NCBI GenBank assembly: GCA_900088475.1
Contig: FLMG01001983.1
Coordinates: 54,116 to 118,115 of the forward strand
Direction of reading: 5' to 3'
Source: Hyphochytrium catenoides
Lineage: Eukaryota > Sar > Hyphochytriomycetes > Hyphochytriales > Hyphochytriaceae
DNA: 64,000 nt
The translations under genes and the position numbers were made by a program. Positions within the stretch are counted from its first letter, which is position 1; each line of letters starts with the position of its first letter. Shown here one piece after another: positions 34,742-47,619 of the stretch. The notes beneath the pieces are model-generated. The model saw only the letters and a program-made list of their open reading frames with translations. It did no database searches and had not been told where the DNA came from.

Positions 34742-37700
34742 ATGGAGGACGGAGAAGCCATCGAGCTTACGAAGCTCCCCGTCTTAGGGGCGGTCACTGC
34801 TCTGGTATTTTCTCAGGATGCTACGCTATTACTCGCAGGTAAGCATGTTTAGCAACATGACGGTCCTTTGGTGACTGACAAAACTTGCAGGCATCGGCTC
34901 TTACTTGCATGTGTTTAGAGTTCAGGACGGCCAGCGGTTGTACTGTCGACAGGTTCTTAGGCACAACCCTGTCCACCAAGTGGAGCTTGGTATGTTCCTT
35001 ATTTAGTATATATCATAGGCCAATTGAAGTCGCCTCTCACATCTCCGCCGTAGAGTACGATGTGGACCGGGCGATTGTGTTCGGGGGGAAGTCCCTTATC
35101 GTCCTCTCTCAAGTTCCAGAGGGGGCACTGTCTTGTGAACAAAGGAGACGAGTAGACGGCTCCTACGACATTCTTGACGTCCGGTACTGCCTCCAAAATC
35201 TGGACGACCTGATCCTGGCTGCTCAGCTCCTCCCGAAACGTCTGAATACAGATACAGAGAGGCTCGCCATCGGGTTTGCTCACAATTACGTGGAAATATG
35301 GTGCTTAGAAACGCTACGGATGGTGCATAAAGTTGTTAGTTCAGTCCGGTGTCTACTCTACAGCATGCAATTCGCTCCACAGTGTACGGCCACTGCCGCT
35401 CCAGGAACAGCCTGGCCTGACCTGATGATAGCTTCAGGTACTGTCTTTTCTAAAGTGGTTCTGTGGAGTTTGGAGGGAAACGGAGAGACTCTCCATGCCC
35501 TAAGCGGCCATCTAGGGGTCATTTTCCGCATCCAGTGGTCAAGTGACGGCTCCATGTTAGCCACATGCTCCGATGATAGAACTATTAGGCTCTGGAAAAG
35601 GAAGGATGTAGGCCAGACCCATTTGTCTGCCCTAGAAGAGGCATGGACTGGTTGGGGCCATAAGGCTCGAGTCTGGGACGTACAATTTGCGGCCATTGGT
35701 CTCATATCGGCCAGTGAGGACGCTACTCTCCGTGTCTGGGATTGGTCTGGAACTTGCCTGGCCGAGCTGGTCGGTCATGCAGGGAAAAACGTGCGTCGTG
35801 TGGCGATATCCGCTTCGCTCTTGCTCCCTGTAGTTGCTTCCGGAGGGGATGACAGTGCAATCAAGCTCTGGGATCTACGACGACACCTCATCTCGAATGC
35901 CATGACAGAGACAGCTGCCGCCACTATTGTGCCACCTGAAGTTCAGGACACCACTCTAGGTGAGTCTGGAATCGTGCAAAAAGAGAAGAAAAGCACATCA
36001 GGGCGAGCTGCCTTTTAAAGAGAGAAAACGGGCAGGAAGAGGGTCAACAGTGCATAGTGGGGCATAGATAGGAGTGCGAAGGTACTTAATCTTTATCTTG
36101 CAACAGAGGAAGCAGGAGCCGCGGAGCACGTAGAGAAGTTTAGTCGAGACAGCGCGAGGGCAATGGCCATAACGAATGGGGGAACTATCCTTTACGTGGG
36201 CTTCAGTAGCACTGGGCTCTGGGCCTACGACATGACGGACGCTAAATGGCGCGCCGTGGGCCTCACGGTAGGCGTTGAGCCTCTCGCTTTCTCCCGGGCA
36301 TAGACTATATGCATCTTTGTCTCTCCATCGGCTCTTGTAGGGACTTTTTGATAGTCCCTTCTCTACCGTTGCTTGATATGACAAAGACTATCCATGTACA
36401 TGGAGCTTACATATTCTCTGGAACTCTACAATGTCCATCTTATGTTGCTAACACTATTATCTTCTGCTCTGTGACTCTATTGTGTTTATCGTCTGCCTTT
36501 CAAGCGTTACGATGAAGACTGACCTCTTTTATATAGTTCACACACCGAGAGAGCGTAACCCACGTCACGATCCCTCCCAAGGACAGGCATGTCTTAGCTG
36601 GGACCTCCCGAGGTTCCATCTTCATCTTTGCTATCCCTATTGCGGAGGCAGATCGGAAAGACCAAATTAACAATGAACACATTCTTATGGCTTCTGTTGC
36701 TGGTGCGCATCAAGGAACCATCACGCTTCTCCACTACATGCATCAGCAATGTGATGGCAGGATGATAGAAGAAACACTTTATTCGAGTGGGGCGGACGGC
36801 TGCCTCAGGCAATGGGGCTTGCCGTTTAATAATAAAGACGAGCGCGTAGATGCTACGACGAAGGAATTAGTTCCGTTGGCGTGCTATCGGACCGCTTGTG
36901 GCAAGTCTGTAGCATTTACAGCGCTTGGCATCTCCTGCGAGTTTAACATCGTTGTTGCTGGGGACTCACGAGGGAGATTGATGATTTTTAAGCTAGCTGA
37001 GCAAGAGCGTTCAATGCTAAGGGCAGAGGGGGTTGAGATTCTCCCGTACCGTAAGTTCTACGCGCATGGAAGGGACCAGGTAATGCTCTGGCCTCTTCTC
37101 CTCGAGCTTCCACTCTCAATCGCCGTCATGTCATGTCTTCGAACTGCCCTTCAACTTCATAGCTAACAAGGGTCTTTCTGGGCGTGTGAACTAGGTCTCA
37201 GCAATCAAGATAGTGCGGAACTATATCTACTCTATAGGACATGATGGCTATATCCAGTCCTACGTTATAGAGGGTGACGGCCATGTTTCTTTAGAGGCTA
37301 ACTCGGATATCGATAGTTCAGACAGGATGTATGCCCTGAGGCCGATTGGTAGGGTAGCGACGCATCCCATCTCTATCCCTCGACAGATCTGGATATCTAG
37401 CTCAGGTCAGCTAATTCTGGGTGGCTACACTGGGAGCGATTGCATTGTCTGGAACGTTACGTCGAGCCAACAGCTACTTAAGGCACATGCGGGCAACTGG
37501 AGGCGGCCACACGCCCTGTGGATCAGCGAGACGGATCCTTTACAGAGTCTGACTTTGGTCCATGCCCCTCCCCCTCCAACCAGAAAATCCCCAGCATATC
37601 TCAAAACATTGACAACAGTTCAAAGTCTGGCTTGTTATCGTAAGACTCCCGACGCAACACTCACTGACGTAGGAGATTTACCCGAGATTGCAGAGTCAAC

Positions 37701-39765
37701 GGCTGCGAATGAGGCAAGTTGTTCCAGATGGTTTGCTAGTGCTTCCCTTCACGTACCTCTACATGGCCGCATCATACCTGCAGCCCTATGGCTGAAGCCT
37801 GGATTGGTGGCAACGGGGAGCGAGGATAATGCTGTCAAAATACTTTATTATCAGCTAGAGGAACTGTCAGAAGCCGCGAGCGCCCCACCTCCTACATGCT
37901 TAGGAATGGCATCAGGCCACCTGGCCGGCATCCGAGCGATGGCCTTGTTGCGGAGTCGACCAGAACTAGATAAGCCCGCCAAGACAATGCCAAGCTTATT
38001 CTTCACCGCTGGGGGAAGGAACATGATCAAGGTTTGGCGTTTACCAGGTGGCCCAAATATTTCGGGAGCACGAGTTGAGGACGTTGGCACCTATGAGAAG
38101 GACCACCCCGTTCAGGACCAACGACTGACCTCCATTTCCTGTCATGTACTGCCTGATCAAAGGAGCGAAGATGCGCACCGCTGCTGCGTCGTAGTGGCAG
38201 GGGATTCGGAGGGTTCGCTCATCTTCCTCATCTACTGCGACCTCTCCAGAAGTTTGCTAGAAATAGGACAGACTTGTCACAGCCTCAGACCCATACTAGC
38301 GTTGAAGGTTGTGTCAACAGCAGGACGTTTTTTTGTCCTATCGGGTTCAACTGATGGCAAGGTCCACGTAACAGACTTCTCAAGCTGTGTGGCGCAACTG
38401 CCGCAGAGGTAATGTCGTGTCGATTGCACCTGACCCTGCTGATCTCCTTTCTCTTCACTACTCTCGCATGAACTTCCCTAGAACGTTTTCTCTCTGAATT
38501 GCGGACATTTCCTTGTGTCTACCTTTCTTTCCCGTCACCTCTCCTTCATCGTCATCAGCGTGCGTGCATTCCTCGTTTCTTAAGCTTTTAGTACCATGTC
38601 TGGTGGTACCACCGGCGTTGGCCAAAGTAGGTAACATGTATTATCTAGGTCATCCGTTCGCAAATTCTCTTAGGTCTTACGCTCCTTCTTATTAGTTCTC
38701 AATTTTTTTTGGCCCATAGTTCACGTTGCACGTATTTACGAGTGTTTTCCAGTCATCTATCTTCGGAAGACTCTCTGAGTGCTGTTCGGTCCCAGTTTTC
38801 CATGATGCCACCTATAATAGTGCTGGACTGCCATCAGATGGGCGTGAATTGCCTTGATGCTGCTTGGATTCCATGTGATGATCAGAACAAAAAGAGCCTT
38901 CTAATTGTGACCGGAGGCGATGATCAGGCACTTGGGCTTGCAAAGTTCGCCCTGTCAGAAGACGTGAGTAACGTATGCACGACCGCCTGTTGGTGCTTAG
39001 TTGCCCTTCAGCTTACTTTTGTCTTGAAGGGTGAGGGTATGTGGACTTACAGAGCTTGTTATTTTATTCCATGAGTTGGCATGCGATTGATATCCTTGTT
39101 GCTTTTACGGTATCGTGCTTATCTAGTCTCTGTCTCTCTCTAGGCCCCTCTCACTCTCCTTTGGCAGCGGTATCTTCCCAGCGCCTCTAGCTCGGCACTG
39201 AAGGGTATCTCACTCCATCAGATGTACATCTTCGCAGTTGGCTACGACCAAAGGCTTACGGTCTGGAAGTACACTACCATAGACGAGGAGGCCGAAGCGG
39301 CAGTAGAGCCTTTGTACCGCGTTACCGAGACCATAGTAGATGTTGCTGATGTCCACAGCCTCGATGTGGTCGAGAATGAACGGTATGACCTTTGGATCAA
39401 TGTTCGATGTGAGGAGAGAAAGATGGAGCCAAGGGCGGGTGAAAGTGACAGACAGCGTGAAGGCCAACGGATACACTCTACTCCAATTTTACCGAGTCTA
39501 GAAGACGAGGAGGTTGGCCTTGAGCGTATCGAGGGGTTCTCATAGGAATAAGATCAGGGAAGTCAGGGCAAAGGGTGAGGAGCGTGGACCTCTAATAACG
39601 AGTTTGGCTGGTTTCTAATCCGTCTCGTGTCCCTCTTCACGCGCCAACCTTCTCTTGTCTTCTGATGGTAGCGGCCATTTTGAAGCAGTCATCACAGGCC
39701 ATGGACTTCAAGTGCTTATCTATTCACCAGAGTACCCTCACGGGCACCACGAAGCCTTTACATGA
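34742..39765 (+). CDS. WDR6: WDR6 homologue, partner of the tRNA 2'-O-methyltransferase (Trm734-like)
   Basis: This is a WD40 protein of the WDR6/Trm734 family. In yeast and humans it directs the FTSJ1/Trm7 methyltransferase to ribose-methylate tRNA position 34. Nine exons were placed: 34742-34838, 34891-34989, 35030-35959, 36107-36267, 36537-37079, 37195-38408, 38720-38963, 39144-39382 and 39672-39765. They total 3,621 bp, or 1,206 residues, slightly longer than human WDR6 (1,121). Characteristic stretches are AIVFGGKSLIVLS, LSGHLGVIFRIQWSSDGSML followed by DRTIRLWK, GHKARVWDVQF, ISASEDATLRVWDW, GGDDSAIKLWDLRR, VTGGDDQALGLAKF and the C-terminal VGYDQRLTVWKY. Two or three beta-propellers are expected. 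Intron 2 is only 40 bp and uses the acceptor at 35028-35029 (AAG), because the earlier TAG would break the frame. The gene is convergent with ATG8, 163 bp away. Confidence 0.93.
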
Positions 39766-39928
39766 TCAGTCATTTATTGAGAGCTAAACGAACCCGATAA
39801 GGAACCTACGCTCCCAGACCAAGAGTTACCTCTACCTAAAGAAAGTTACCTGTTGCTAAGCCTACATGCGTTACTTCGGCTCAGGCCATATGTACATTGC
39901 TAGAATAGCTAAATCTGCGCTGATGGCT

Positions 39929-40572
<644 letters not shown>

Positions 40573-40662
40573 CTAGGACCGCCAGGTATCCTTTGGTACG
40601 TCCCTACGCAAATCTGGGAACAGCAAGGATCGATCCCGCCGTAAGGAAACAAGCTTTTTGTT

Positions 40663-40962
40663 CTAGTCCCCTTGTGTCGTTATCGTACGCCTTTGGTTGC
40701 GAAGCTCTGCTCTAAAGCGAAGCAGTACTCGACAGTTCTGTATGACATGCGGATGAAGCTTATCGAAAGTGATTGAGCTTCGGCAAGCGGCGGATGTGAG
40801 CGAGTTAGTGTTGGACATCTCATACAACAGACTTTCTCGTCTTTCCTTGCGCTGAGAGGGACTTTCGCGCCGTTCCTCTGTCTCTCTCCTACTCTGTCTC
40901 CCACGATGTGGACAAGGTCTGTAGCTTTGTCCACAGAAGGTGCAGACCATGTTCTCTGTCAT
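40663..40962 (-). CDS. Possible small Cys/Arg-rich protein upstream of ATG8
   Basis: A 99-codon ATG frame lies about 160 bp upstream of ATG8 on the same strand. It begins with a Cys-X2-Cys pair (VCTFCGQSYRPCPHRG) followed by Cys and His, suggestive of a small zinc-binding knuckle. A charged Arg/Glu/Ser stretch and a helical C-terminus follow. It has no recognised family and could equally be 5' untranslated sequence of ATG8. Confidence 0.25.
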   Translation of the reverse strand: MTENMVCTFCGQSYRPCPHRGRQSRRETEERRESPSQRKERRESLLYEMSNTNSLTSAACRSSITFDKLHPHVIQNCRVLLRFRAELRNQRRTITTQGD

Positions 40963-42521
40963 GTCTCCTCTGTCTCGTTAGGTTGAACCTTTGTACCCGC
41001 ACCTCTTTGCACTCTTTGTCCTGCTGTTACATTCTCTTTTTGGTGTGTGAGAGTCTTTCTTCGGCGCTGTTCCTTCCCTTGTCTCTCTTCGGAAACTATT
41101 GTACAGTGAAATCTCAGATGCATTGCAGTCCCGGTAATAATATGCCCGCTGCCACTGGAGCAGTACGGCTATAAGGGGAACAATTTAGTAGTAGTAATAA
41201 AGGTAGGATAAAAGCCCCAGTAAGCATAATTGTCTAATCGCCGTTTGGCTCATCTTTTGATCGGTTAGCGCCACAAGACATTACCAGAAGTATAGCTCTG
41301 TTGGTTTTGTGGAACAAAGCAGAGAGTTTTTTGGGAGGCAAAAACACAATCAAAAGAGCTGTACGACAGTAGAACGACAACGTAGTACATGTACATGTAG
41401 CCCTATGGGTGCATGACGCCACAGCGGTCAGGGCAAACCGCCTATGTGCTGAGTACAGTACTGGGGGTTGGCCTTGCAAGGTAGGGGATGGCTGCGGACC
41501 CCCTGGACGGCTAACACCCTTGCCCCCTTGCAACTCTCGAGGTTTGTACCACCGTGTACAGCTGTAGTGTGCTTGTCCTTGCTTCTTGAGGAATATAAGG
41601 AGGGACACAAGCCTTTCTCCCAGGTCTTTGGTGCCCCTTGTGCATTTGCCTTACTCACGCTCATCCAACTTTTCTTATAGGTGACATCGTCAAGGGGTGA
41701 TAACAATCATTGGGGAAGTAACATCAAATTCAATAATAGTCCGAGGGGTGGTTTTGTATAGCGCTTAGTAAGCCTGATCCTGGTCCGCTAACATTCTGCC
41801 CATCTTAAGGTATATAAGCGTTAGAGAGCTATTCTTACCTAATCATGAACCTCACTGTAACTCCCATATGCTCCTCCTAGCGGCTTCTGATGTTTGACCT
41901 TCAAAGTCTAAACCTGTTCCGCCTCCTGTCATGCTCCACCTGCCCGTGAGAGAGAGTGCCGGTTCACGGTAACACCTGTATGAAGGGAAAGGAAGAGCGG
42001 AGCCATAGTCCTCTACTTTAGCCCTTGGTTCATACAACAACACACTTCGGGGATACTGTACATTCTTTTGTTGTCCAAGATCAGCGTCACAACACCCTGC
42101 CGCTCCTTAGCCTAGCGCCTTGATGAGAACTCGGCGATAGAACGGAGGAGCAGGTGGGCCTGGTCAGAGACTGGCAACGGATGATCATGTCCTGTCGACA
42201 TTGGCTAGTGCAGCAGGTGGACGCAGATCTATTGCCACTTCTTCTGCTATAATAGACCACCGTCGCGTGACTCATTGGTAGGAGTGGTCAAAAAGCGCAT
42301 GGAGCCAACCTGGACATCCGAACCAAGTTCAACTTGGTGAAGGTGATGTTCAACAGCGTGGGTTTGGAGGCTGGGGCCATGGATGTAGATCAGGGCCAAA
42401 GCTATAGCAGGTACTACTTTGACCTCCCTCGTCGCTGCCAAGATCTCTTGGCCGCAAGTCGCTGTTTTTCGGTGCGGACACAGTCTTGGCTAATGAGTTT
42501 TGAGGCCATACCGCTCTAGAG
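40963..42521. other. 1.6 kb gene-poor stretch upstream of the repeat membrane protein
   Basis: I see no convincing coding frame. The segment holds short TAGTAGTAATAA-type runs near 41190 and an alternating GTACATGTACATGTA near 41388. Several open frames of 60-124 codons overlap on opposite strands without family features. It should contain the promoter and leader of the following gene. An in-frame stop at 42501-42503 precedes that gene's ATG. Confidence 0.5.
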
Positions 42522-45500
42522 ATGGGTCAAGATCGAAGTAGTAGCTCTTTTCCAGAGCAGTCTGCTGCCAATGAGAGGAGTACGCCCTTTTCAGGAGGAG
42601 CCGGTCTGACGCAGCAACCAGTGGAGGGAGCTGGACCGTGGAAGGCGACCGAAGATCCAAACTCTGCTCCAATTGTCGGCATAGAAACGAGGACCTCTGG
42701 TGGCAGCTGTCAGCATACAGCGGGACAAGCGGCATCAGTACAGAACATGCCTACGCCAGATATGAAGAGGCGAGGGCTACCAAAGCCGCTCAAGTCCACC
42801 ACCGTCGCTGTTTTCTTTCTGACATTAGCGCAAATAACCACCCTACTCCCCTTCCCAGATATCTATCAGCGTCTCTCTGCAGCTTGTATGCTCTTTGCTG
42901 GAGGTGCCGCTTCTTATCTTCTAGTGCTGGGTTTCTGCTGCAAGGTGTTCCCCAGGAACACCATCACGCCCATCCTACTCGACCGGTTTTTCCATCCTAT
43001 CAGAAACTGGCAGCAGGAGCTTCTTAGGACATTCTTGGAGCTCTTCTTGGGTTTCTTGGTGCTAGTGTCGACCTACACATACTTCCAGAGCTTTCCCCTT
43101 GCTCTCTCAAGTAGCACTATTATTGTCTTAGGCCTCTCAGCAAGCTTTGAAGCAAAAAAGGTCCCTCTCTCCCAGATGGAGAGGCTTCTCACAGCCTCGC
43201 TTATCAGCTCTCTTCAGGTTTCGGGGTCCAAGCGCTCACTTACCTTCATTAAGCTGGCTATTCTCACAATCTGCCTTACGGTGGTACCGTATGCTTTATT
43301 CAGTGTCGCGGCAGAACTCCAATCAACTACAATGTCTACGTTAATCCCAGCTAAATTTGAAGGCGTCAGCGTAGCGTATCTACTCATGCTGATGGTGGCC
43401 GCATCCTTCATATGTGCAGGAGAGCTTCTAGTTCACTGGGGACCAACGCATTCGATAGGACTTATAGTGAGGGAAAGACTGATCAATAGCGGAAGAAACT
43501 GGGAATACCATACAGTCCGCTCAGTAATTGAGGTTGTAGGGTCTTTGGTGGCTACCTGGGTAACATATGCCAGCTTTGAAGACGCCTTGTTATCGATACA
43601 GCTAGGGACTCTGGCGGGTATCATGCTCGTAGTGCTTGGAAACTGGTGGTGCACCCGGGGATTGGTTAGATCCGAGGAGGAAAGGATAAGACTGGAAACA
43701 GAGGTTACTGGACAAGAGGAAGACACCACCTTGAGAGGATTAGTTGGAACTCGCCCGGTCCGAGAGAATGAGCATCAGTTCAAGGTCCTCCCGTTACTCT
43801 GTCTTGTGGGCTACGTCGGAATAAAGGCAATCAACGTCATCTTCCTCAACTTCCACGACATTGCTCTTGCTATCGTTCTTACTACGTTGGCCTGTGTTCC
43901 CCTCATCTTCCTGACGGAGTTTCTCCTTCTCTGGCCGCCTACACGCCTGATCGGTCAGGTACTGCAGGACCGGTGGCTGCTGGCCAGGCGGAACTGGCAG
44001 CAGTTCCCCGTTCGGTCCTTCATCGAGGTGGGCTGCTGGCTAGGTGTTATATACGGTACTTATGCCTTATACAAGGACCTGGTTACGGCCATAAAAGTGG
44101 GAACGCTATCGGTAGTCATTGTTGTCATGACAGGGGAATACCTCCTTCGCTGCAGCAACCTCGCAGGGCGGCAGGGAGAGATGAGTGCAAACACATCGAA
44201 ACTTGTTCCCTTGTTATGTCTTCTAGTGGGCTATGTGGGAGCCGTAGCGTTTAACGTCATCTACACTTCTCTCAGCCGCTTCGACGTAGCATTCATCCTT
44301 GCTACACTAGTTAGCATCGGCTGCATAGGGTTAGGCGAGCTTGTTGTCTCCTGCAAGCCTACGTTTTGGGCAGGCTTTGTTTTGCAGGATCGACTGATAA
44401 ATGTCAAGGACAACTGGAAACATTTCCCGCTTCGGTCTCTTATTGAAGTGGGCATATGGACATCTGTTGCCTACGGTTCTTATGTCATCTACTACGATCC
44501 TTTCGCTGCCATACAGCTGGCTACTCTCTCAGGAATGATTGTAGCTCTCAGCACTGAGTACTTTCTCCCAAAGTCTGCCGCCACATTAGTGAATGCCGGG
44601 GTCTTTTCTCCCGCCTTCACCTCGGAGGAGGAGACAGCGAGTGACCCTAACATTCCTCCTTTCTCTATTCTGGCGCTCGTGGCCTATGCCATCTGTGGGG
44701 CCATGTACCTCATTTATGAGAACTTTCGGGGCTTAGAATTGGCGTTTGTGCTTGCGACACTTGCGGGTGTAATGTTCGCCCTTGTCAGCCAGTTGTTGAT
44801 CATGTGGAGACCCACGAGAACTGTAGGGGCCATCTTGCAAAGTAGAGTCGTTCACTTTGTCTCTAATTGGCAAGATGCACCTATACGGTCCTTTGTGGAA
44901 CTCGGGAGCTGGCTTTGTGTCATCTATGGCTCCTATGCCATCTTCCATGACCTCATGATGGCAATACAGCTCGGAACCTTTTCTGCGATGGTGGTGGTCT
45001 TAGGAGGAGAGGCGCTTAAACGTCGCTTCGGCTTATCTCCAATTGTGCCCTCCATGAGTGAAAGAGCCAAAGAGGAGACGGAGCCGCAAAGTAGGATGTT
45101 CCCTTTGATCTGTCTTTTTGGGTACGTGGGACTTGGAGCGTTTAATTTCATCTTCGACAATTTCAGAGCTATAGAGATAGCGCTCCTTCTCTCCACCATG
45201 ACCGGCATAGCTTTCATTGTCGTGGGAGACATTTTTGTGAGCTGGGGCCCCACGAAGACTGCAGGCACAATCCTTCAGAAAAGGGTGCTTAACATGGGGC
45301 TCAACTGGAGACTCTTTCCACTTCGGTCGTTCGTGGAGACCGGCTTCATGGGAGGCGTAACGTACGGGAGCTATGCCATATATTCTGATCTGGCAGTGGC
45401 AGTACAATTAGGTGTACTATCCACTATTCTTATAATCTTAACGGGGGAGAGTCTGGGAAAGAATGTCCAAGTACTCAAGCTCCGACTTCAGGAGAGAAGA

Positions 45501-47400
45501 GGCAAGACCGACGGAGAGGCCGATAAGAATGGAAAAGACCAGGCCAACTCTTACGAGAGTGAAGATGAGGCTGAAGATGAGAGCACGTCTGAGTCAAAGA
45601 TACTCCCTCTTCCCCTGATTTCGCTATTTGGTTTCGTGGGTGTAGTTGCTTTCAACACAATCTATTCAAACTTCAAGAACATCAGAGTGGCATTCTTTTT
45701 AGCAACGGTGACAGGCGTCCTCTTCGTGGTAGCTGGCGACCTCTTCGTTATCTGGTGTCCTACAAGGCAAGCGGGCTTGGCGCTGCAGAGTCGCGTGATC
45801 CATGCTAAGGTCAACTGGAACCAACGGCCCATTCGATCTCTTCTCGAAATCGGAGGGACTGTGCTTGTGAGTTGGTCCACATGGTGCTATTACCATGACA
45901 TCATCGCTGCAGTGCAGTGGGGCACAATAGCTGGAATAAGCGTCGTTTTGATTGGGGAGAGTGTCAGGAAGCGCCTGAGGAGCATTGAAAGGCGGCTGGA
46001 GAACGGACAATTCTCGGACTCCAGGTACATGAGGCTTCACCTACTTGCCTTGCCTTCATCCATGCCCACATGTTATTTCCTCTCCTCATGCTGTTCTTTT
46101 CGGGCGTGGTCTGTATGTCTGCAACTCGCCCTTGCGCCTTGTCTTTTACTTATTTGTAAGACTCGCCTATGTCACACCTTAGATCTAACTCTCCGCATGC
46201 TTCTCTTTCCCCCATGTTTATCCGCACCATCCGATTCACGTTCATTCGCACGAACCCCAATCTTCTCCCGTCTTACGATGTTATACTTCCAGCGATTCGC
46301 CTCTTCTCAGCTTGCCGTACGATACACTGTTTGAGGTTGCCACATACCTCACTCCCGAAGAGCTATTAGAGGTCCGGCTGTGCAATAAGCGGATAAATCA
46401 GCTACTAACCGCAGAAGCCAGCAGGTATTGGCGGCACGTTTCAGAGAAGATCAGAGGAGTTATGCGCACATCAGCGGTCGTGGAGGTGCGTTCCACACTG
46501 TGCGAAGTCATAAAGACTCTTAGTGCATATTCCAGAAGGCTCTGGAACGATAAGAGGTAAGGAGCCGTCAGAGCCAAATTCTTTGCTGCGTGGCCCGGGT
46601 CACCGGTTGCCGCTTGCACTGATCCTTTAGATATTTCCTATTCGTGCACTCTTTTCGTTATGAGAGTCTGTTTGTCCATCCTCAAGCTACCCACCAAGCT
46701 CACACCCTTGACGATTCCTGCAGATTCTCTCTCTTTCCAGTCCAACTTAGCCGGCACTCGCAGCAGTCCCTACAGTGGGTCCACGTGAACGCCGCTTGGA
46801 TAAGGGAGCAGAACATGGTCCCGATGACTGGCGCGGTAGTCTGGTACGAAGTCTCCAGGGGAGATCCGCTGCCAGCCGGGCACTTGACTGATTTCCACTT
46901 GCTCATACTTTCTTCTCCATGTCCTTGTTTAAGTTCTCTCCTCTGTCGTATGTGATGCACGGTTGTGTCCACAAAGGGTGCTTGCGGTCGGCCATTTTTT
47001 AGACTACTCTGTATACTGACACCTCTCCGTCCCTCTATGTTTAGTCTGGAACCAGGCCAAGCAGGCTATGAGATTTTCCGCCACATCCCGGACAAGGTAA
47101 GTGTACAGAAGGGCTGAAGGGGCATGAGTCAGCATTAGGAGCTAACACATCTTCCTGTAGGCGACACTCGGAATCACCATAAAGACTGAAGGAGGGATTC
47201 GCCGCATCTGCATTCCTGGGCCACTCTATACTAAGCTGCAGAAAGACCCTGTGAGCTTTGTGGCCTCCGCCACAGTAGGAATGAGCCGCCCTCTTTCCAT
47301 GTTCGGCGTTCTTACGCTGTTGGTTTTCACAATGACTCTAATTGTCACAGGCCACTGCCTTTATGACTTTGCAATGGGCCTGCTAGATAAATTTTATTAG
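42522..47400 (+). CDS. Seven-repeat polytopic membrane protein with a C-terminal F-box
   Basis: The first exon (42522-46024) encodes 1,167 codons of membrane protein built from about seven copies of a ~150-residue unit. The units begin near residues 92, 239, 420, 559, 710, 857 and 1025. Each has about four hydrophobic stretches and shares a pattern: GYVGxxAFNxI, then PT...G..LQ.R, then NW...P(L/I)RS(L/F).E.G, then YGSYAIY.D...AIQLGT.S, then GE. Linkers between units are acidic and Ser-rich. Exon 1 ends in phase 2 and joins at 46311 to an F-box-like segment (LPYDTLFEVATYLTPEELLE, then VRLCNKRINQLL). Later exons (46311-46556, from 46734, about 47042-47096, 47161-47400) continue to a last membrane helix near the C-terminus, about 1,420 residues in all. 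The end of exon 3 is uncertain. I do not recognise the repeat family. The F-box suggests SCF ubiquitin-ligase recruitment at a membrane, which is inference. Confidence 0.75.
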
Positions 47401-47619
47401 GCCCATTCAGTGCTATTTATAAAGTTCAATAGATGACCTCCTCACACATTTGAGGCCCATACTGTTGGCTCATAGAGTGTCCTGCTGTGCTCATACTTTG
47501 TCAGCACCTCACTTTCCAGCTCTTCATGGTCCTGTACAATGACGTCTCGAGACCAGTCCATCTTTCTCACACTATTCATCTATCTCTGCCATTCTCATAT
47601 GTACTATTGATGTTCATCA

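Noticed and set aside
41234-41706. Two overlapping minus frames of about 90-120 codons in the 1.6 kb spacer
   Set aside because: No recognisable motif, no clear splice context, and composition similar to noncoding sequence.
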